Shown here piece after piece: positions 22,801 to 34,409 of a stretch of DNA of 64,000 nt. Location of the stretch: the NCBI GenBank assembly GCA_943737045.1, contig CALSFV010000361.1, positions 22,501 through 86,500 on the forward strand. Reading direction: 5' to 3'. Position numbers and translations under genes: made by a program. Under the pieces are notes generated by a model that saw nothing but the letters and a program-made list of their open reading frames with translations, did no database searches and was not told the origin of the DNA. Position 1 is the stretch's first letter. Every line of letters starts with the position of its first letter. The stretch comes from Parapristionchus giblindavisi. Lineage: Eukaryota; Nematoda; Chromadorea; Rhabditida; Diplogasteridae.

Positions 22801-23955
22801 GTATTGTTGGCTTATATTTGGCTAATGTTGTGTGTTCGATTATTGAAAAATACTCTCCGATGCTTTGTTCGGGAGTTACTAAAAGAGAGGAAAATATGAC
22901 TCTTCTGCCTCTTTTTCACTTTCTTCCAGACTTTTGAACACAGCATTGTACAACTGCCTACATCAACATAAAATCTGATCATCGTAATTTTAATTGTTAA
23001 TTTCTTATTCTTAAGTGAGTCTGACCCTGTTTCATCATCTTCTCTTCAACTTCCGAGTGTCATTCGAACCGTGATTGAAGCCTCTCCAGCCCTCACTGGA
23101 TCCATCCATTTCTTACCTGAAAACTTTCCGTTGGTAAGATTTTTCTAAAAACAGATCAAGGGCACTTATGATGCACAAAATCCAAATAAATACCAATTTT
23201 GATAAGTTACGAATTAATCAAAATTCCATACCTTCATGGAAATTTCATATTCTCGCTCTTTAATTTTATTTATTTAATTCTGTACAACATTTCAGGACAA
23301 CTTCAGTCCATTAATCGCTCGGGAATTGGAATCAACGAGCAATTTGAGTGTATCAACGAGACTTTCTCGTTCTTTCAATGAAAGCATTGCGAAGAAATCG
23401 GTGCCTGTCATGTCCAAATGCTCCGTACAGGTCAAATTTATGAATTATCTAATATAAAGTATTATGTGAGGATCCAATTAATGGCAGTTATTATCTTAAA
23501 ACGCAGAAGGCTCTTTTTAAACTGAAGGGGCAAAGGTCAAAAGTGAGACCTCTCAAAATGAATAACACTTTTAAACTTGATAAAATTACTATATTTCTAA
23601 ATGTTCTCTGACTCACCCTTTCGAAATATTTTTAAAACGAATTTAGTGTAATGTCTTCTGGCTCATTTTATATAACTTTTGCCAAATTTCGAAAATAATA
23701 TCCGTCGCCTCTTTCGATCGTACCTTTTAAGACTCTTAAGCGAAGACACTGACTGATATTCACAGACCAACACTGCCACTGACTATGGTCGAATCGTTCT
23801 TGCAGGTTACGGCCAATACTCGATGCGGTGTGTGCTCACGGGGATTCGATACCTCAACCACTATGCACTTCCTCCCAAATGGACAACTTATTCATGCCAA
23901 ATGCCATCCCCATCTCAATCTATGCCCGGTGACTAATCAAGTATTTAGAGGATGA
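7815..23955 (+). CDS. TGFBRAP1/VPS3-VPS39 family endosomal tether, 21 exons
   Basis: Exons, all phase-consistent: 7815-7892, 7940-8053, 10795-10908, 11668-11756, 12136-12277, 12586-12643, 18660-18765, 18868-19015, 19149-19235, 19356-19460, 20730-20858, 21020-21148, 21389-21516, 21656-21818, 21982-22054, 22148-22299, 22499-22573, 22697-22767, 23016-23133, 23296-23430, 23806-23955; about 787 aa against roughly 860 for vertebrate TGFBRAP1. Exons 1-8 form a CNH-like beta-propeller region; GAMPGMGLF followed by RPPLWS resembles TGFBRAP1. Middle exons are helical repeats (KAELRRVL also TGFBRAP1-like). The last exon has the C-terminal zinc-finger pattern CGVC...LPNGQLIHAKC. The family subunits bridge Rab GTPases in CORVET (VPS3/TGFBRAP1) or HOPS (VPS39) during endosome-lysosome fusion. 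Assignment to TGFBRAP1 rather than VPS39 is inference. The weakest donor is exon 2 (GTTGGT). Introns carry most of the local transposons; the intron after exon 6 is 6.0 kb. Confidence 0.85.
8213..8960 (+). mobile_element. hairpin-headed element with 97-bp array (family H, copy 1)
   Basis: Begins GTGATCCGTATAGGACGGAC and forms a long hairpin around GACCGCGGTC (about 8216-8280), followed by a partial third arm GGCGGACGACC. About 240 bp of unique sequence follows, then the tandem 97-bp array. The same order (hairpin, partial third arm, GTAGA...ATGA...GTGTTGT spacer, 97-bp repeats) recurs at 62402. Hairpin plus internal minisatellite recalls Helentron/DINE-type non-autonomous elements, but I found no diagnostic termini. 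Lies in intron 2 of the TGFBRAP1-like gene. Confidence 0.55.
8557..8898 (+). repeat. 97-bp tandem repeat array (family H, copy 1)
   Basis: About 3.5 units. The anchor CAGCAGAGTTCTTTAG recurs at 8625, 8722 and 8819, exactly 97 bp apart. Units contain TCCGCACTACTCTATT, TTTATCGATTAA and a GCTTAGGCTTAG segment. The last unit is truncated at CTTTATGATCCGC. Confidence 0.9.
9242..10552. mobile_element. foldback element, left arm interrupted
   Basis: Inverted arms: 9242-9362 (contains CTCTCCGATTTGGATGAT, TTTTCGCCAAATTTGCAT) pairs with about 10425-10552, and 9899-9965 (CTACCACTTTGGGAAGCC) pairs with about 10365-10425. On the right the two segments are contiguous; on the left they are separated by about 535 bp (9363-9898), so that stretch is a later insertion or was lost on the other side. 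No transposase seen. Lies in intron 2 of the TGFBRAP1-like gene. Confidence 0.65.
10652..10758. mobile_element. isolated family-H hairpin head
   Basis: Contains GACGGACAACCAAAAAGACC around the CCGCGG centre and GGTCGTCCGTCCTATACGG, matching the hairpin at 8216-8312, but with no 97-bp repeats attached. It ends 37 bp before exon 3 of the TGFBRAP1-like gene. Confidence 0.65.
10991..11127. mobile_element. palindromic MITE, 137 bp
   Basis: Ends GTTTAACTG / CAGTTAAAC. The arms pair through GCACTGTTACATTTGCC and TTACGTGTCTACGC with one short asymmetry (TTATG against TTAGCAT region) and a GC-rich loop. Intronic. No target duplication resolved. Confidence 0.75.
13386..13785. mobile_element. TA-flanked MITE with central tRNA-like promoter (element T2)
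   Basis: 400-bp insertion proven by comparison with the intact 3' LTR, where the empty site reads GTAGATACCTATTC; TA is duplicated (13384-13385, 13786-13787). Terminal inverted repeats centre on GAGCTGAAAGAT / ATCTTTCAGCT. The interior repeats the word GCTTA in both orientations (ATGCTTAGC, TAAGCATA). Near the centre are an A box TAGCGCAGCGG at 13583-13593 and a B box GGTTCGGTCCC at 13626-13636, starts 43 nt apart. Same architecture as element T1 but unrelated termini and word array. Confidence 0.85.
13583..13636 (+). promoter_or_regulatory. tRNA-like Pol III promoter in element T2
   Basis: TAGCGCAGCGG matches TRGYNNARNGG; GGTTCGGTCCC is one base from the B-box consensus. Spacing is tRNA-like. 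No full cloverleaf was found. Confidence 0.6.
14125..14142 (+). promoter_or_regulatory. primer-binding site
   Basis: TGGCGACCAGGATCTTCC starts 2 nt after the 5' LTR with the expected TGG (complement of tRNA CCA). I could not name the tRNA. Confidence 0.65.
14194..14386 (+). ncRNA. array of five RNA hairpins in the retroelement leader
   Basis: Five perfect stems in a row between the primer site and gag. HP1: GGTTACGTAC / GTACGTAACC (14194-14226). HP2: CGGTTGTGTAC / GTACACAACCG (14241-14275). HP3: ACGTTG / CAACGT (14293-14315). HP4: ACGTTGC / GCAACGT (14327-14349). HP5: ACAAACTT / AAGTTTGT (14362-14386). HP1 and HP2 share the 13-nt loop TGCTTTGTGATCT; HP3-5 loops carry ACTTTGTGA, GCTGTGTGA and GCTGTGTGA. 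Stems differ while staying paired, and linkers repeat CTGTGTG. The position suits a packaging or dimerisation signal, which is inference. Confidence 0.75.
14451..16481 (+). pseudogene. gag-protease remnant with pol tail of the LTR element
   Basis: Three reading-frame segments. 14451-14840 encodes the N-terminal gag part; a one-base frame change close to 14835 moves the reading to the frame of 14872-15993. That segment carries the end of gag, two zinc knuckles CYRCGGRNHDVSRC and CNKCGKKGHIERVC (about residues 120-150) and a retropepsin with the active-site motif DTGADITLIS. A 40-codon unit starting KMTDDIDHA is tandemly repeated at about 15730-15925. An overlapping frame 15984-16481 encodes a basic domain (RRFRIGDEVYYRKH) like the C-terminal tail of Ty3-type integrase, plus three TTVSP repeats. 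The polymerase-integrase core is missing between the second and third segments. Not autonomous. Confidence 0.8.
16564..16573 (+). promoter_or_regulatory. polypurine tract
   Basis: AGAGGGGAGG lies directly before the 3' LTR TGTTGTG, the expected plus-strand primer position. Confidence 0.75.
16574..16921 (+). repeat. 3' LTR (intact)
   Basis: 348 bp, TGTTGTGTAG...GACATAACA. It preserves the empty target of element T2, and differs from the 5' copy at two bases just after that site. Confidence 0.92.
19523..20218. mobile_element. hAT-type MITE with CGGCAATTGCC word array
   Basis: 696 bp between perfect 8-bp duplications ATACATAT (19515-19522, 20219-20226). Termini CAGGGGTGTGCGGCAAC are inverted. 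Both ends are built from repeats of CGGCAATTGCCGGCAA. No transposase. Intron between exons 10 and 11 of the TGFBRAP1-like gene. Confidence 0.9.
20291..20481. mobile_element. 191-bp MITE with 9-bp duplication, copy 1
   Basis: Flanked by ATAGGAGAT at 20282-20290 and 20482-20490. Termini CATACATT...AATGTATG. Contains two direct copies of GATTGACCCACTATATAA. The 9-bp duplication and A/T-poor ends fit a Mutator-like origin. Same intron as the preceding hAT MITE. Confidence 0.85.
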
Positions 23956-24519
23956 ATGATCTTTAAATTATCTTGTATCTAACTGTTGATTTCGAAAATC
24001 TGGTTATTTCATATCTTTGTATTAAATTAAAAAGATGTACATAATTTATATGCAATATGAAAGTGTCAATGTATGTACATAGAACGAATAGCAGAGTAGT
24101 AATTTATTTGATTCCATTATAGTATGTCACATGTCAATTGTTTTATAATTTGTAATTAATTATTTATGATTTGTAAATGTTTTGTAATTTGTGAAGGCTG
24201 TGATAAGCTCAAGCATAAATAAGATATATATTTAATTTGATATATATTTGGTGGAACAAAGAAATAAATTACAAGTTCCAAAATTCATAAGACAAGGTGC
24301 AGTGATGTAGCTGATATAGTAGCATGGAATAAGAAATATAATGCGACACGCTGAGATTAAACAGGGTTACGTTGTGAATGATTTGTCCATATTCGGGCAA
24401 ACGCTAGCCTGCATAAGCGCAAATCGTGTATACAAGTAGGGAAAGTTGGGAATTCTGTTGCCCATATGTTTGGACACATGTTTTATCAATACCTTGTCCG
24501 TCGTGTTAATGACCCGTAC
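23956..24519 (+). other. 3' flank of the TGFBRAP1-like gene
   Basis: AT-rich. AATAAA at 24263-24268 is a candidate polyadenylation signal about 310 nt after the stop. No other feature recognised. Confidence 0.4.
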
Positions 24520-25068
24520 TCATACTGAAGTCGGACATTTTGACCACCTTAAAGCTCCATCTTTAAGCTCTCCGAATTTGCACGTAAACTCTCGACAATA
24601 GGCAATTCTTAGCCCCGATGGATACGTTGTCTCCAAGTAGTCAAATAATCCTAGCTTTTCCATAGTTGTTCTATTAGAGCAGATTGGAGAGCACAGTCCC
24701 ACATGACCTTGTACTTTTGATCTATGATATTTGATCTTCACAGTACCTTCATAATATTTCAGTTTCGACATTAAAGAACGGATGTGGCACTTTAAAGATA
24801 GAGGCCGTTGAATGCTCATGTAAATCACTACATCCTCTTGTGCTAATGCAAAGTGATATGCGATAACACGGGTCTTCTGTAAAAGTGTATCAAAATCGCC
24901 CCCTTTTGCTACTAGGAAAAATTTTTTCTCTCGGATTTCAATGAAAGTCGATTGGTGGATGTGGTTGGGGGTCATGAGAAGGCATATCGACTTGATTTGG
25001 CCATAATCGCAGATTATCGATTTTTTGTGATCTACCGCGGAAATTGCCATAACTCGGTTCATTTTCAT
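24520..25068 (-). CDS. unrecognised intronless ORF, 182 aa
   Basis: The longest ORF in the window that is neither simple repeat nor an assigned element. Composition looks protein-like (mixed hydrophobic and charged residues, seven to eight cysteines including CSPICSN near residue 130, and CREFTC near 158). I recognise no family, signal peptide or membrane segment. It lies between the 3' end of the TGFBRAP1-like gene and a hAT MITE, on the opposite strand. It could be a lineage-specific gene, a single exon of a larger gene, or part of an unrecognised transposon. Start chosen at the first Met. Confidence 0.35.
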   Translation of the reverse strand: MKMNRVMAISAVDHKKSIICDYGQIKSICLLMTPNHIHQSTFIEIREKKFFLVAKGGDFDTLLQKTRVIAYHFALAQEDVVIYMSIQRPLSLKCHIRSLMSKLKYYEGTVKIKYHRSKVQGHVGLCSPICSNRTTMEKLGLFDYLETTYPSGLRIAYCREFTCKFGELKDGALRWSKCPTSV

Positions 25069-25281
25069 CGTACAGAGACCGGAAAGGTGTCGTTCGAATC
25101 ATATTAGTATGTTCTCCAAAACGTTTTCAGGAACACAATGGCGGAAAACCCGTTTTCGATGTGTTTCACCCGAAAAACTGATTTTTTGATTACAAAAGTG
25201 AGTTTTTCTCGAAAATTTCTCAGAAACACAATGAATTTTATTGCACCAGTGGACTCACCGCACTCGAGATAGGGTACGTAT

Positions 25282-25777
25282 CAGGGTTGGGCGGAAAAGG
25301 GTGACCGTAAAAAATTCGGTAACGATAATTTACCGGTCTAACAGACGGGTAAAAAACCGGTAAAACTGTAAAAACGGTAAAACTCTTAAAAACCCCTTAA
25401 AACCGCTAAAAAAATTTTGCCAAGTTTGTCTATACGTTTATTCATTACATCAAAACAGCGATATCGTGTCTCAAACTACATATATGAGTGACAAACGGCT
25501 AATTTGTTCTTCTTTGACCGTAGTTATAGCAAAAAATGTCTTCATTTCCTTTATTGTATTGATATATTTGATAAGTGTTATTTATTGAGAGAGAAACTGT
25601 CTGAGACATTCAATCGCGCTGGGATACGGACAATTTCTCAAGATATCGAACATAATATTACCAAAAATAACGCAGAATATCTAGTGTAAATTTACCGGTG
25701 AGAAACCGTAAAATTTGGTCAGGGACCGGTAAAACCAGTAAAAAATCGGTAACGGAAAATTTTACCGCCCAACCCTG
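25282..25777. mobile_element. hAT-type MITE with GGTAAAACCGGT word array
   Basis: 496 bp between perfect 8-bp duplications GTACGTAT (25274-25281, 25778-25785). Termini CAGGGTTGGGCGG / CCGCCCAACCCTG. Subterminal arrays of ACCGGTAAA and relatives at both ends around an AT-rich core. Confidence 0.9.
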
Positions 25778-25785
25778 GTACGTAT

Positions 25786-26369
25786 GTAGTTCATTTGACT
25801 CATCTCTGGCCCCCGGACATCGAAATACTAAGCACTCCCTTACTTAGTCATTTTTTTTTCAAAAAAATGGTTTTTCGACCATTTTTATTTTTCCTATATC
25901 TCCCTTTTCTGCTCTCCAACTTCAAAGTGCTGTCATTTTCCAGAGGTATCATTTTATAAACGTTTTGGATTATGCAATGATTAGTGCATAGTGCCACTCA
26001 AGATTCATTGTCAACACTTCTTACAATTGCCTAATTTTGATAAAGAATGTTTTAATTTAATACGTATTTTTAAAACACATTTGAGATTTCTAGCAATTGC
26101 GTTTAATGTTCGCTTTATAGCAAAAAATGGAGAAGAAAGGATGCAATATTTTGCGTAGAAAAGTGTAAGTGAGATCACTAACTCTATCAATCTAGACAGG
26201 AAAGGAACCGAAAGACCTCACTTGACCTCCTCATTAGGACAGTGATTCTAAACAAACATTCAGGATACTCTCCCTCTTGCCCCGCATCTCTCCCTCTCCC
26301 TCTCCCTCCCTATCTCCATGACCTTTCCATTCTGATGTTGATCTTGATAATATCGAACCAGTCGCCTTG
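25786..26369. other. intergenic or upstream part of the membrane-protein gene
   Basis: No exon assigned. Open frame extends upstream of 26370 to about 26336 in the frame of the membrane protein, so the true start could be a splice acceptor here. Confidence 0.35.
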
Positions 26370-28611
<2,242 letters not shown>

Positions 28612-29607
28612 TATCATTTGTCTTGTATATATTCATTCAAAGAGTATAATGATAAAAATATATTAGCATTATTGTTTTCGTTGGTTTTTACATTACAAAA
28701 AATGGTGGATAAGTGAAGTACAAATGAACAAAATTGAGAACTCCTTGTTTGTTCACATTCCCCATTCCTATTGTATTCATTTTTAAATTTAAAAATCGTT
28801 TTTTTTACTTGTTGAAGCATATCTAACAATAAGATATATGATAAATAAAATAAATAAATAACAATAAAATAAGATATTGTCTTTTCTATTTGTCTTTTGG
28901 ACAATTTCACTGTTATTTGATTATCTATCACATCTCTCTATTATCCCATATCATCAACTCTTTCTTGATGTTCTGTCAGTATACAAATCAATTCATCTTA
29001 GATCAGCAAACCGATACGTTCCCTCCCTCTCCCCCTACCTCTGTCCCTCTCCCTCTGTCCCTCTCCCTCTTCCTCTGTCCCTCTCCCTTCCTTTTCTCTC
29101 TGCTCTATCATCCCTGCGGGTATTCCTTATCTGTTATAATTATATCTCTTACAGAGAATCGTCGTTCTATATCATATTTCGTTGATCCTTCACCTTTGCA
29201 AATATTTCATCTCCTTTGAACAGTTTATTTTTACATTTTTTTGTAATTTAGGGAAAACTAATTTGTTGTGACTATTTAAAAAAATATATCTCTGAGAGAT
29301 TATGTTCTTCTCAAGAGGACTCTTCAATATGCATTACATGTCCATTTTCAATCGTTTCCATTCATTCCCGTTCTTCATATTTCAGTTTGTTCCAGTTTCG
29401 GATCCGACAAAGTACCTCCCTTAAAGGAATTCATTCATTAACATATAACATATTTATCAAGAGGTCATTTGGTTGAGGGCTCTGGTGTCTATGGTCAATT
29501 CTTGCTATGGGCTTCATTTAGGAAGTTAGCTCCAACCGTTTTCCGACAGAGGTCGCTCTATCTTGTCATCTCTAGCAACATCTCTAACATCGCTGTCATC
29601 TTGTAAC
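28612..29607. other. 3' flank and intergenic, no gene seen
   Basis: Several AATAAA/AATAAAATAA strings at 28841-28872 could end the membrane-protein transcript. CT-rich (CCCTCTCCCTCT) patch at about 29020-29100. Confidence 0.45.
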
Positions 29608-29710
29608 GCGGTGTTACATTTTCAAAACGTGCGCACGCCGTAACCTCCGTCGTAACTACGGAGACGTTACGAATATGCGGCGCGCGCACGTTTTGAAAAT
29701 GTAACACCGC
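29608..29710. mobile_element. palindromic MITE, about 100 bp, GC-rich
   Basis: Arms GCGGTGTTACATTTTCAAAA / TTTTGAAAATGTAACACCGC around a GC-rich centre with GCGCACG and a CCTCCGTCGTAACTACGGAG inner hairpin. Flanks are TAAC and ATAA; no firm duplication. Confidence 0.75.
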
Positions 29711-29786
29711 ATAAGGAATACTGCAAGCTTATTAAAGAATTTATATCCGCTCCATCCTTCATTCTCTGCTTCTCTAGAGAAGAGCT

Positions 29787-29906
29787 CCTTCAACGGCACA
29801 GCGGAGCAAATTTGAAACTCTTCTCTCCGGCCGCACTCTCTCGCTTTCTTTGTCTGAGAGCGTTGTCAGTGTGGAGAGTAAAATGAGTTCGGTGTAGGCA
29901 TTTAGA
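29787..29906. mobile_element. hairpin MITE family A, copy 4
   Basis: GGCACAGCGGAGCAAATTTG left end, CCGCACTCTCTCGCTTTCTT, then GAGCGTTGTCAGTGTGGAGA. Termini are degraded relative to copy 3. Confidence 0.7.
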
Positions 29907-30276
29907 AGAACTTTCAATCTCATCATATCACACAATATTTATGGATGTGTTTCCTTTGTTTCGTTAAACAAGATATTAATATAAATCTGAGGGTGAAGGA
30001 GAGAGAGTCAATGGCATATGAAAATAAATAACTTTCAACCATCACAAGCATTTCAACCTTGGAATATTTTCCACAATGATGTTGAAATTATTAAAAAATA
30101 ATACGACCAAAACTGAGCGTTTTTAATCTCCGAAATCGTATCCCTTATCTCCCACAGATATATCCCATGCCCTTCTTAGTTTCTTCTTTCCTTTTCCCAG
30201 CCAGAGTCCACCAAATGTACGAATGACGCGAAATCTCTATACGAATTGTCGACATTTTCTCTGATTTCAGTCGTTC

Positions 30277-30870
30277 TTCCTCTCCCTCTCTCCCCCTCTC
30301 CCTCCCTCTCCCTCTCCCTTTCTCTCCCTCTCCCTCTCCAGACTCCGGAAGGTCCGACACTGGAGGAACTCCCTCTCTTTATCTCGTAGCACTAGCGCAA
30401 TCAAAATGGACATTGAAAAAAAGGAAGAAGAAAGTCTCACATTTCTATCCCTCTCCCCACTCCTCCTCCTCTCTCTCCCCTCTCTCTCCCTTCCTCTCCC
30501 CTCCTCCTCTCTCTCCCCTTTCTCTCCCTTCCTGTCCCCCTCCTCCTCTCTCCCTCTCTCTCCCTTCCTCTCTCCCCTCCTCCTCTCTCCTCCTCCTCTC
30601 TCTCCCCTCTCTCTCCCTTCCTCTCCCCACTCCTCCTCCTCTTTCTCCCCTCTCTCTCCCTTCCTCCTCATCCTTTCTCTCTCCCTCTCTCTCCCTTCCT
30701 CTCCCCTCCTCCTCCTCTCTCTCGCCTCTCTCTCCCTTCCTCTCCCCTCCTCCTCCTCTCTATCTCTCCTCTCTCCCTTCCTCTCCCATCCTCTCCCCCC
30801 CTGCTCCCCTCTCTCTCCCTTCCTCTCCCCTCCTTCCAATACGTATTTGACCTCCTCCTCCTCCTCCTCT
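30277..30870. repeat. polypyrimidine (CT/CCT) tract
   Basis: Almost 600 bp of CTCTCCC/CCTCCT on the plus strand, broken only at about 30340-30440. ORFs of 145-212 aa on both strands (Ser/Leu/Pro or Arg/Glu/Gly only) come from this composition and are not genes. Purine-rich plus-strand GA follows at 30940-31000. Confidence 0.9.
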
Positions 30871-31009
30871 TCTTGAGTGACCCTCAAGTACATCAGAGCA
30901 CGCATCTTCTCCTTCTACTTTATATTATGAGGGAGAGGATGAGTGAGAGAGAGGGGGGAGGGAGAGAGAGAGAAATGGAGAGAGAGAGAGCAGGGATGAG
31001 GAAAGGATG

Positions 31010-32690
31010 AGTTGTACTAATTTGCACACTGAAGTTGAGTAGTTTAGGTTAGGTAAGTTCTTTTAATGTATCGTACGTATCCTCGTCATGATTTTCTTTG
31101 TACAAATGAAATATGGTTATTGCTTCGCAAACCAGGGATAATGCAAATATTACCATCATGGGCGTAAAATATTAGGGAACATGCAGCGATACAGTGGGTG
31201 AATAGTTTTCTTCGCATTCTTTCCTTGTCCTCCGCAATTAATGAAAACTATTCGAAATTACAAAAGGGATCTCTGACCCGAAGACAAAGAATAAAGGTAT
31301 GAAGAGTATTAATTTGGTCAAAAGTCATAGAAAATGAAAAGGGATATAATTACCTATTCTCCAAGACTCGCTCTCCTGTACTTAAAACCAACACCGATAA
31401 ATCAATGGAGTGGGGGTTAATGGATCCATCAATCCCTCATGTCATAATATTTCCTCTTGTACATAATATGATGGAATATTGAAAAGAAAACCGAGAAAAA
31501 ATCTTTAGAAAGGGGCTTCAGAACGTAGAGCTTGATTTTCATACGGCTGTAGATCGTTTTAAACACTTTATCTAGATAGATCGATCTAGATAAAGTTGGT
31601 AATGGTCATAAAGTATTGCCCAACTTTCTTGTCGAATACATCCTTTATTGTTCATTTTTCATTGTTCGTGACATTCCGTGCCACAATCACTTCCATTCCT
31701 CTTTTGACACTTCCTTCCACTTGATATTGCTATATCCACTTCTTGATTGATTGTTACGAATCTCTAGTCTAAGTCTTCTTATCATATTCATATGTAGTAT
31801 TTCATCCAATAGATCTCTCAACGTTTATATGCATCTACAACAATAATCGTCCTAATTATCATATACTATTATCCCATTTGAAATTTTTCCTGCCTGTATG
31901 ACTTGGTTGATCTAATCTCTGAACCTTTCCATATCATTTTTCATCCTTTTCTCCTTTTATCTCCTCAGGGAGCCTCTCACACTATGTCTCCGTTTCAAAT
32001 ATATTCTTCTCAAATAGTTTCAATCACATTTCAATGTTCATTTCATTCTCTTTTGTTGTTGCCGCATCTTTTGCATTGTTTGGCGATGTATGTATCTAAT
32101 GAAACTTTGCCCCGTTTACAGATTCTGTGTCTCCCTCTCCCTCTCCCTCTCCCTCTCCCTCTCCCTCTCCGTCCCTACTCATTCGGAGATGCCCTTTAAG
32201 CTGGTCATTATTTGCTTATGAAACATCAGCAGTATTGTACCTTCCAACACTCAGATCACTCTTGTATTACTCCCCAAGCACGGTATTAGTCTTTTCAATT
32301 GTTTTCTCAGAAATAAGATTTCTACTCCGTTGGTCCTGTTAATCTTCTCTGTTTCTTGTTTCCTCAAACTATTCGCAATACTTTCTCTTTTTCGTAGTTG
32401 TTGCTTCCATGTGAAACTTCTAACTGAATCAGTCGTAATCCCGCTGACTGGATAACAACATCACAATGGTCGATGTCGCAACTTTCTCGCACATCGTGCA
32501 CAATTCCTCACCGATTATCTCTGTTAAATACATTACGCCGAATTCTTCAGATGTCAATAAATGAGACGCTAATACAAAGTCTAATATTTCCAATTTGCTC
32601 AATTATATCATATATATTTTATGTGTAGGATTGTTTATAATTTATATAATATAGAATATTTCTGAGTGTAGCCGAATACTTGACAAGAAG
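31010..32690. other. intergenic, no gene seen
   Basis: AT-rich with no convincing exon. A near-perfect 30-bp palindrome CTTTATCTAGAT / ATCTAGATAAAG sits at about 31564-31596. A CCCTCT hexamer run is at about 32130-32170. Confidence 0.5.
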
Positions 32691-32711
32691 AATTATAGAT
32701 TATATTTATAT

Positions 32712-32744
32712 GACGTTTCGATACAATAGACATATCATCATCAG
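32712..32744 (-). ncRNA. candidate hammerhead ribozyme core
   Basis: On the minus strand CTGATGA (32744-32738) is followed, after a possible GATA/TATC stem, by CGAAACGTC (32720-32712). These are the hammerhead conserved core (CUGANGA and GAAA) and a UH cleavage site in the right order with the very short helix III reported for Penelope-like elements. Stem I is weak (two pairs), so it may be decayed. It lies downstream of the Penelope-like ORF, where such ribozymes occur. Confidence 0.45.
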
Positions 32745-32958
32745 ATGGAAGAATTACCTACAAGAACAATATGATCATAGATAACCGTATAAACAAATAT
32801 ATGAGACACAAGCAATCTAAGGATATGACTAGGTGAATGAATGACTGAGTGAGTGGGACGCCAATGCGTGTTGGATATAGAGTGAGAGAGAGGAAGAGGG
32901 AGAGAAGGAGAGGGAGAGGGAGAGGTCAGCTAATAGTGAAGAAAAAGGCGAGAGAGTA

Positions 32959-34111
32959 CTAAAGATTCAATGTAATGAGGGTCACAGGGGCTTGGTCAGA
33001 GGAGAGCTCTTCTCTGGTGTTCAAAGATGGGTTCAAGGATCTAATATACCAAGCTTCAGTAATTTGTCTACGGGCTGGGTTGGGTTCAATGGCAAGGATG
33101 GAACCGGTGAGTGTTAAAGGGTCACCGTTGTGAAACAGCAAGGAATGGATGGAGAAGGCATTGTTAGGGTAAGAGGAAGGACGGGTAGCGGCCCGACGAT
33201 GTTCGGACGCTCTTTCGTGGACCGGCCTTCCAGAATGACCTACATAGCATTCTTTGCACAAATCACACGAGATTTCGTAGACAACACCGGGGGTTTGACA
33301 ACAACCAGGACGAGAGTGTGGGCAAAATATACATAGAGCTGGAGATGAACAACGTGGGGGATCAAGCGAACGATTACATGAAAGAATAGATAATAGAGAG
33401 CGAGAGGGCTTTTCAACAATGAGAACATCAAGGTCCGCTTTCTTGAAAGCTGATTTGATGTCTGCAGTGAAAAGATCAGAGATGAAGGGGATGGAAAAGA
33501 TTGGCCGATTCTCAGTCACCAAAGGTTTTTCACGAGTCCGATGTCCCTTGAGGGGAGCATTCAATTCGTATCCATTTGAATGGATGATCTTTCGAGCAAG
33601 CTCGATCGATTCCCTTTTGTGACAGATTGAGGATACAGACAAAGAGGTACGACAAGTGTTAAGGACAATGGATTTTTTGATGTGAGATGGATGATGAGAG
33701 GAGGAATGGATAAGAATATTTTTGTTTGAGGCTTTTCGATACCACTTTGTGTGGAATCTACCAGTTCTCCGATCCAACCTAAGTTGGAAATTCAAAAAGG
33801 CTAGCCACTCTCTAACGGGAGCCTCTCTTGTTAATCGAATGTTAGGCTTTCCATTGTCATTGAGTGAATCAAACAAAGTATCCAAATCACATTGAGATAA
33901 AGCAACTACAATATAGTCATCAATATAACGACCTAAAAATACAATGCCTGAACGAAGAGAAGACCTCTCAATTGAATCCATGTAGACCACAGCCAGAATT
34001 GGAGCCAGACGATTACCCATCGCCAGACCCCGCTTCTGCCTGTAGAGAACCTGGTCAAAGGAGAATATATTGCAAGAAAGACAAGCATTAAGGAGGGACT
34101 TTACATCAGAA
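32959..34111 (-). pseudogene. Penelope-like retroelement: partial RT plus GIY-YIG
   Basis: Open on the minus strand from about 34111 to the stop at 32959; the first Met is at 34020 and translates to 353 aa. Visible are the palm motif YIDD within FLGRYIDDYIVV near residue 34, a thumb-like region, a cysteine-rich linker (CIFC, CCQ) near 225-235, then a GIY-YIG endonuclease: GVVYEISC, CYVG, and RPVHERASEH with the Arg and His expected, finishing near SLNPSLN. RT plus GIY-YIG is the Penelope-like arrangement. Upstream of about 34111 the frame closes at once, so the N-terminal RT half is missing and the copy is 5'-truncated and dead. Confidence 0.85.
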
Positions 34112-34268
34112 AAACCTATTGCACTCTCCGTCCTTCATATCAATATCTTTTTTCGCATATCTCATTTTTAAGAAAAAAATAGTAGAAAAAATCATGTTTC
34201 ATGACATTAATGATCCAAAACTCTGCACCTTTGTTTTAAAACTTTTTGTTACTTCACCCAGTATTGCT

Positions 34269-34390
34269 CTAAATGGCACACCGCGAGCTAATTTTACTCT
34301 CCGCAACGACAATTCCCTCTCGTTTTATTGGTTGCGAGAGAGCATTGCTAAAGTTTCAAATCAGCTCCGAGTGTCACTAAAAATTTAAAG
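34269..34390. mobile_element. hairpin MITE family A, copy 5
   Basis: CTAAATGGCACACCGCGAGC start, CTCTCCGCAACGACAATTCC arm, GCGAGAGAGCATTGC and a final AAATTTAAAG. It abuts, within about 20 bp, the TTAA foldback that follows. Confidence 0.7.
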
Positions 34391-34409
34391 ATCCATTAAC
34401 CCCATTTAA

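Noticed and set aside
30267..30905. 212-codon Arg/Glu/Gly-rich ORF and its Ser/Leu/Pro mirror ORFs
   Set aside because: Both strands are open because the DNA is a CT/GA simple repeat; no other sequence content.
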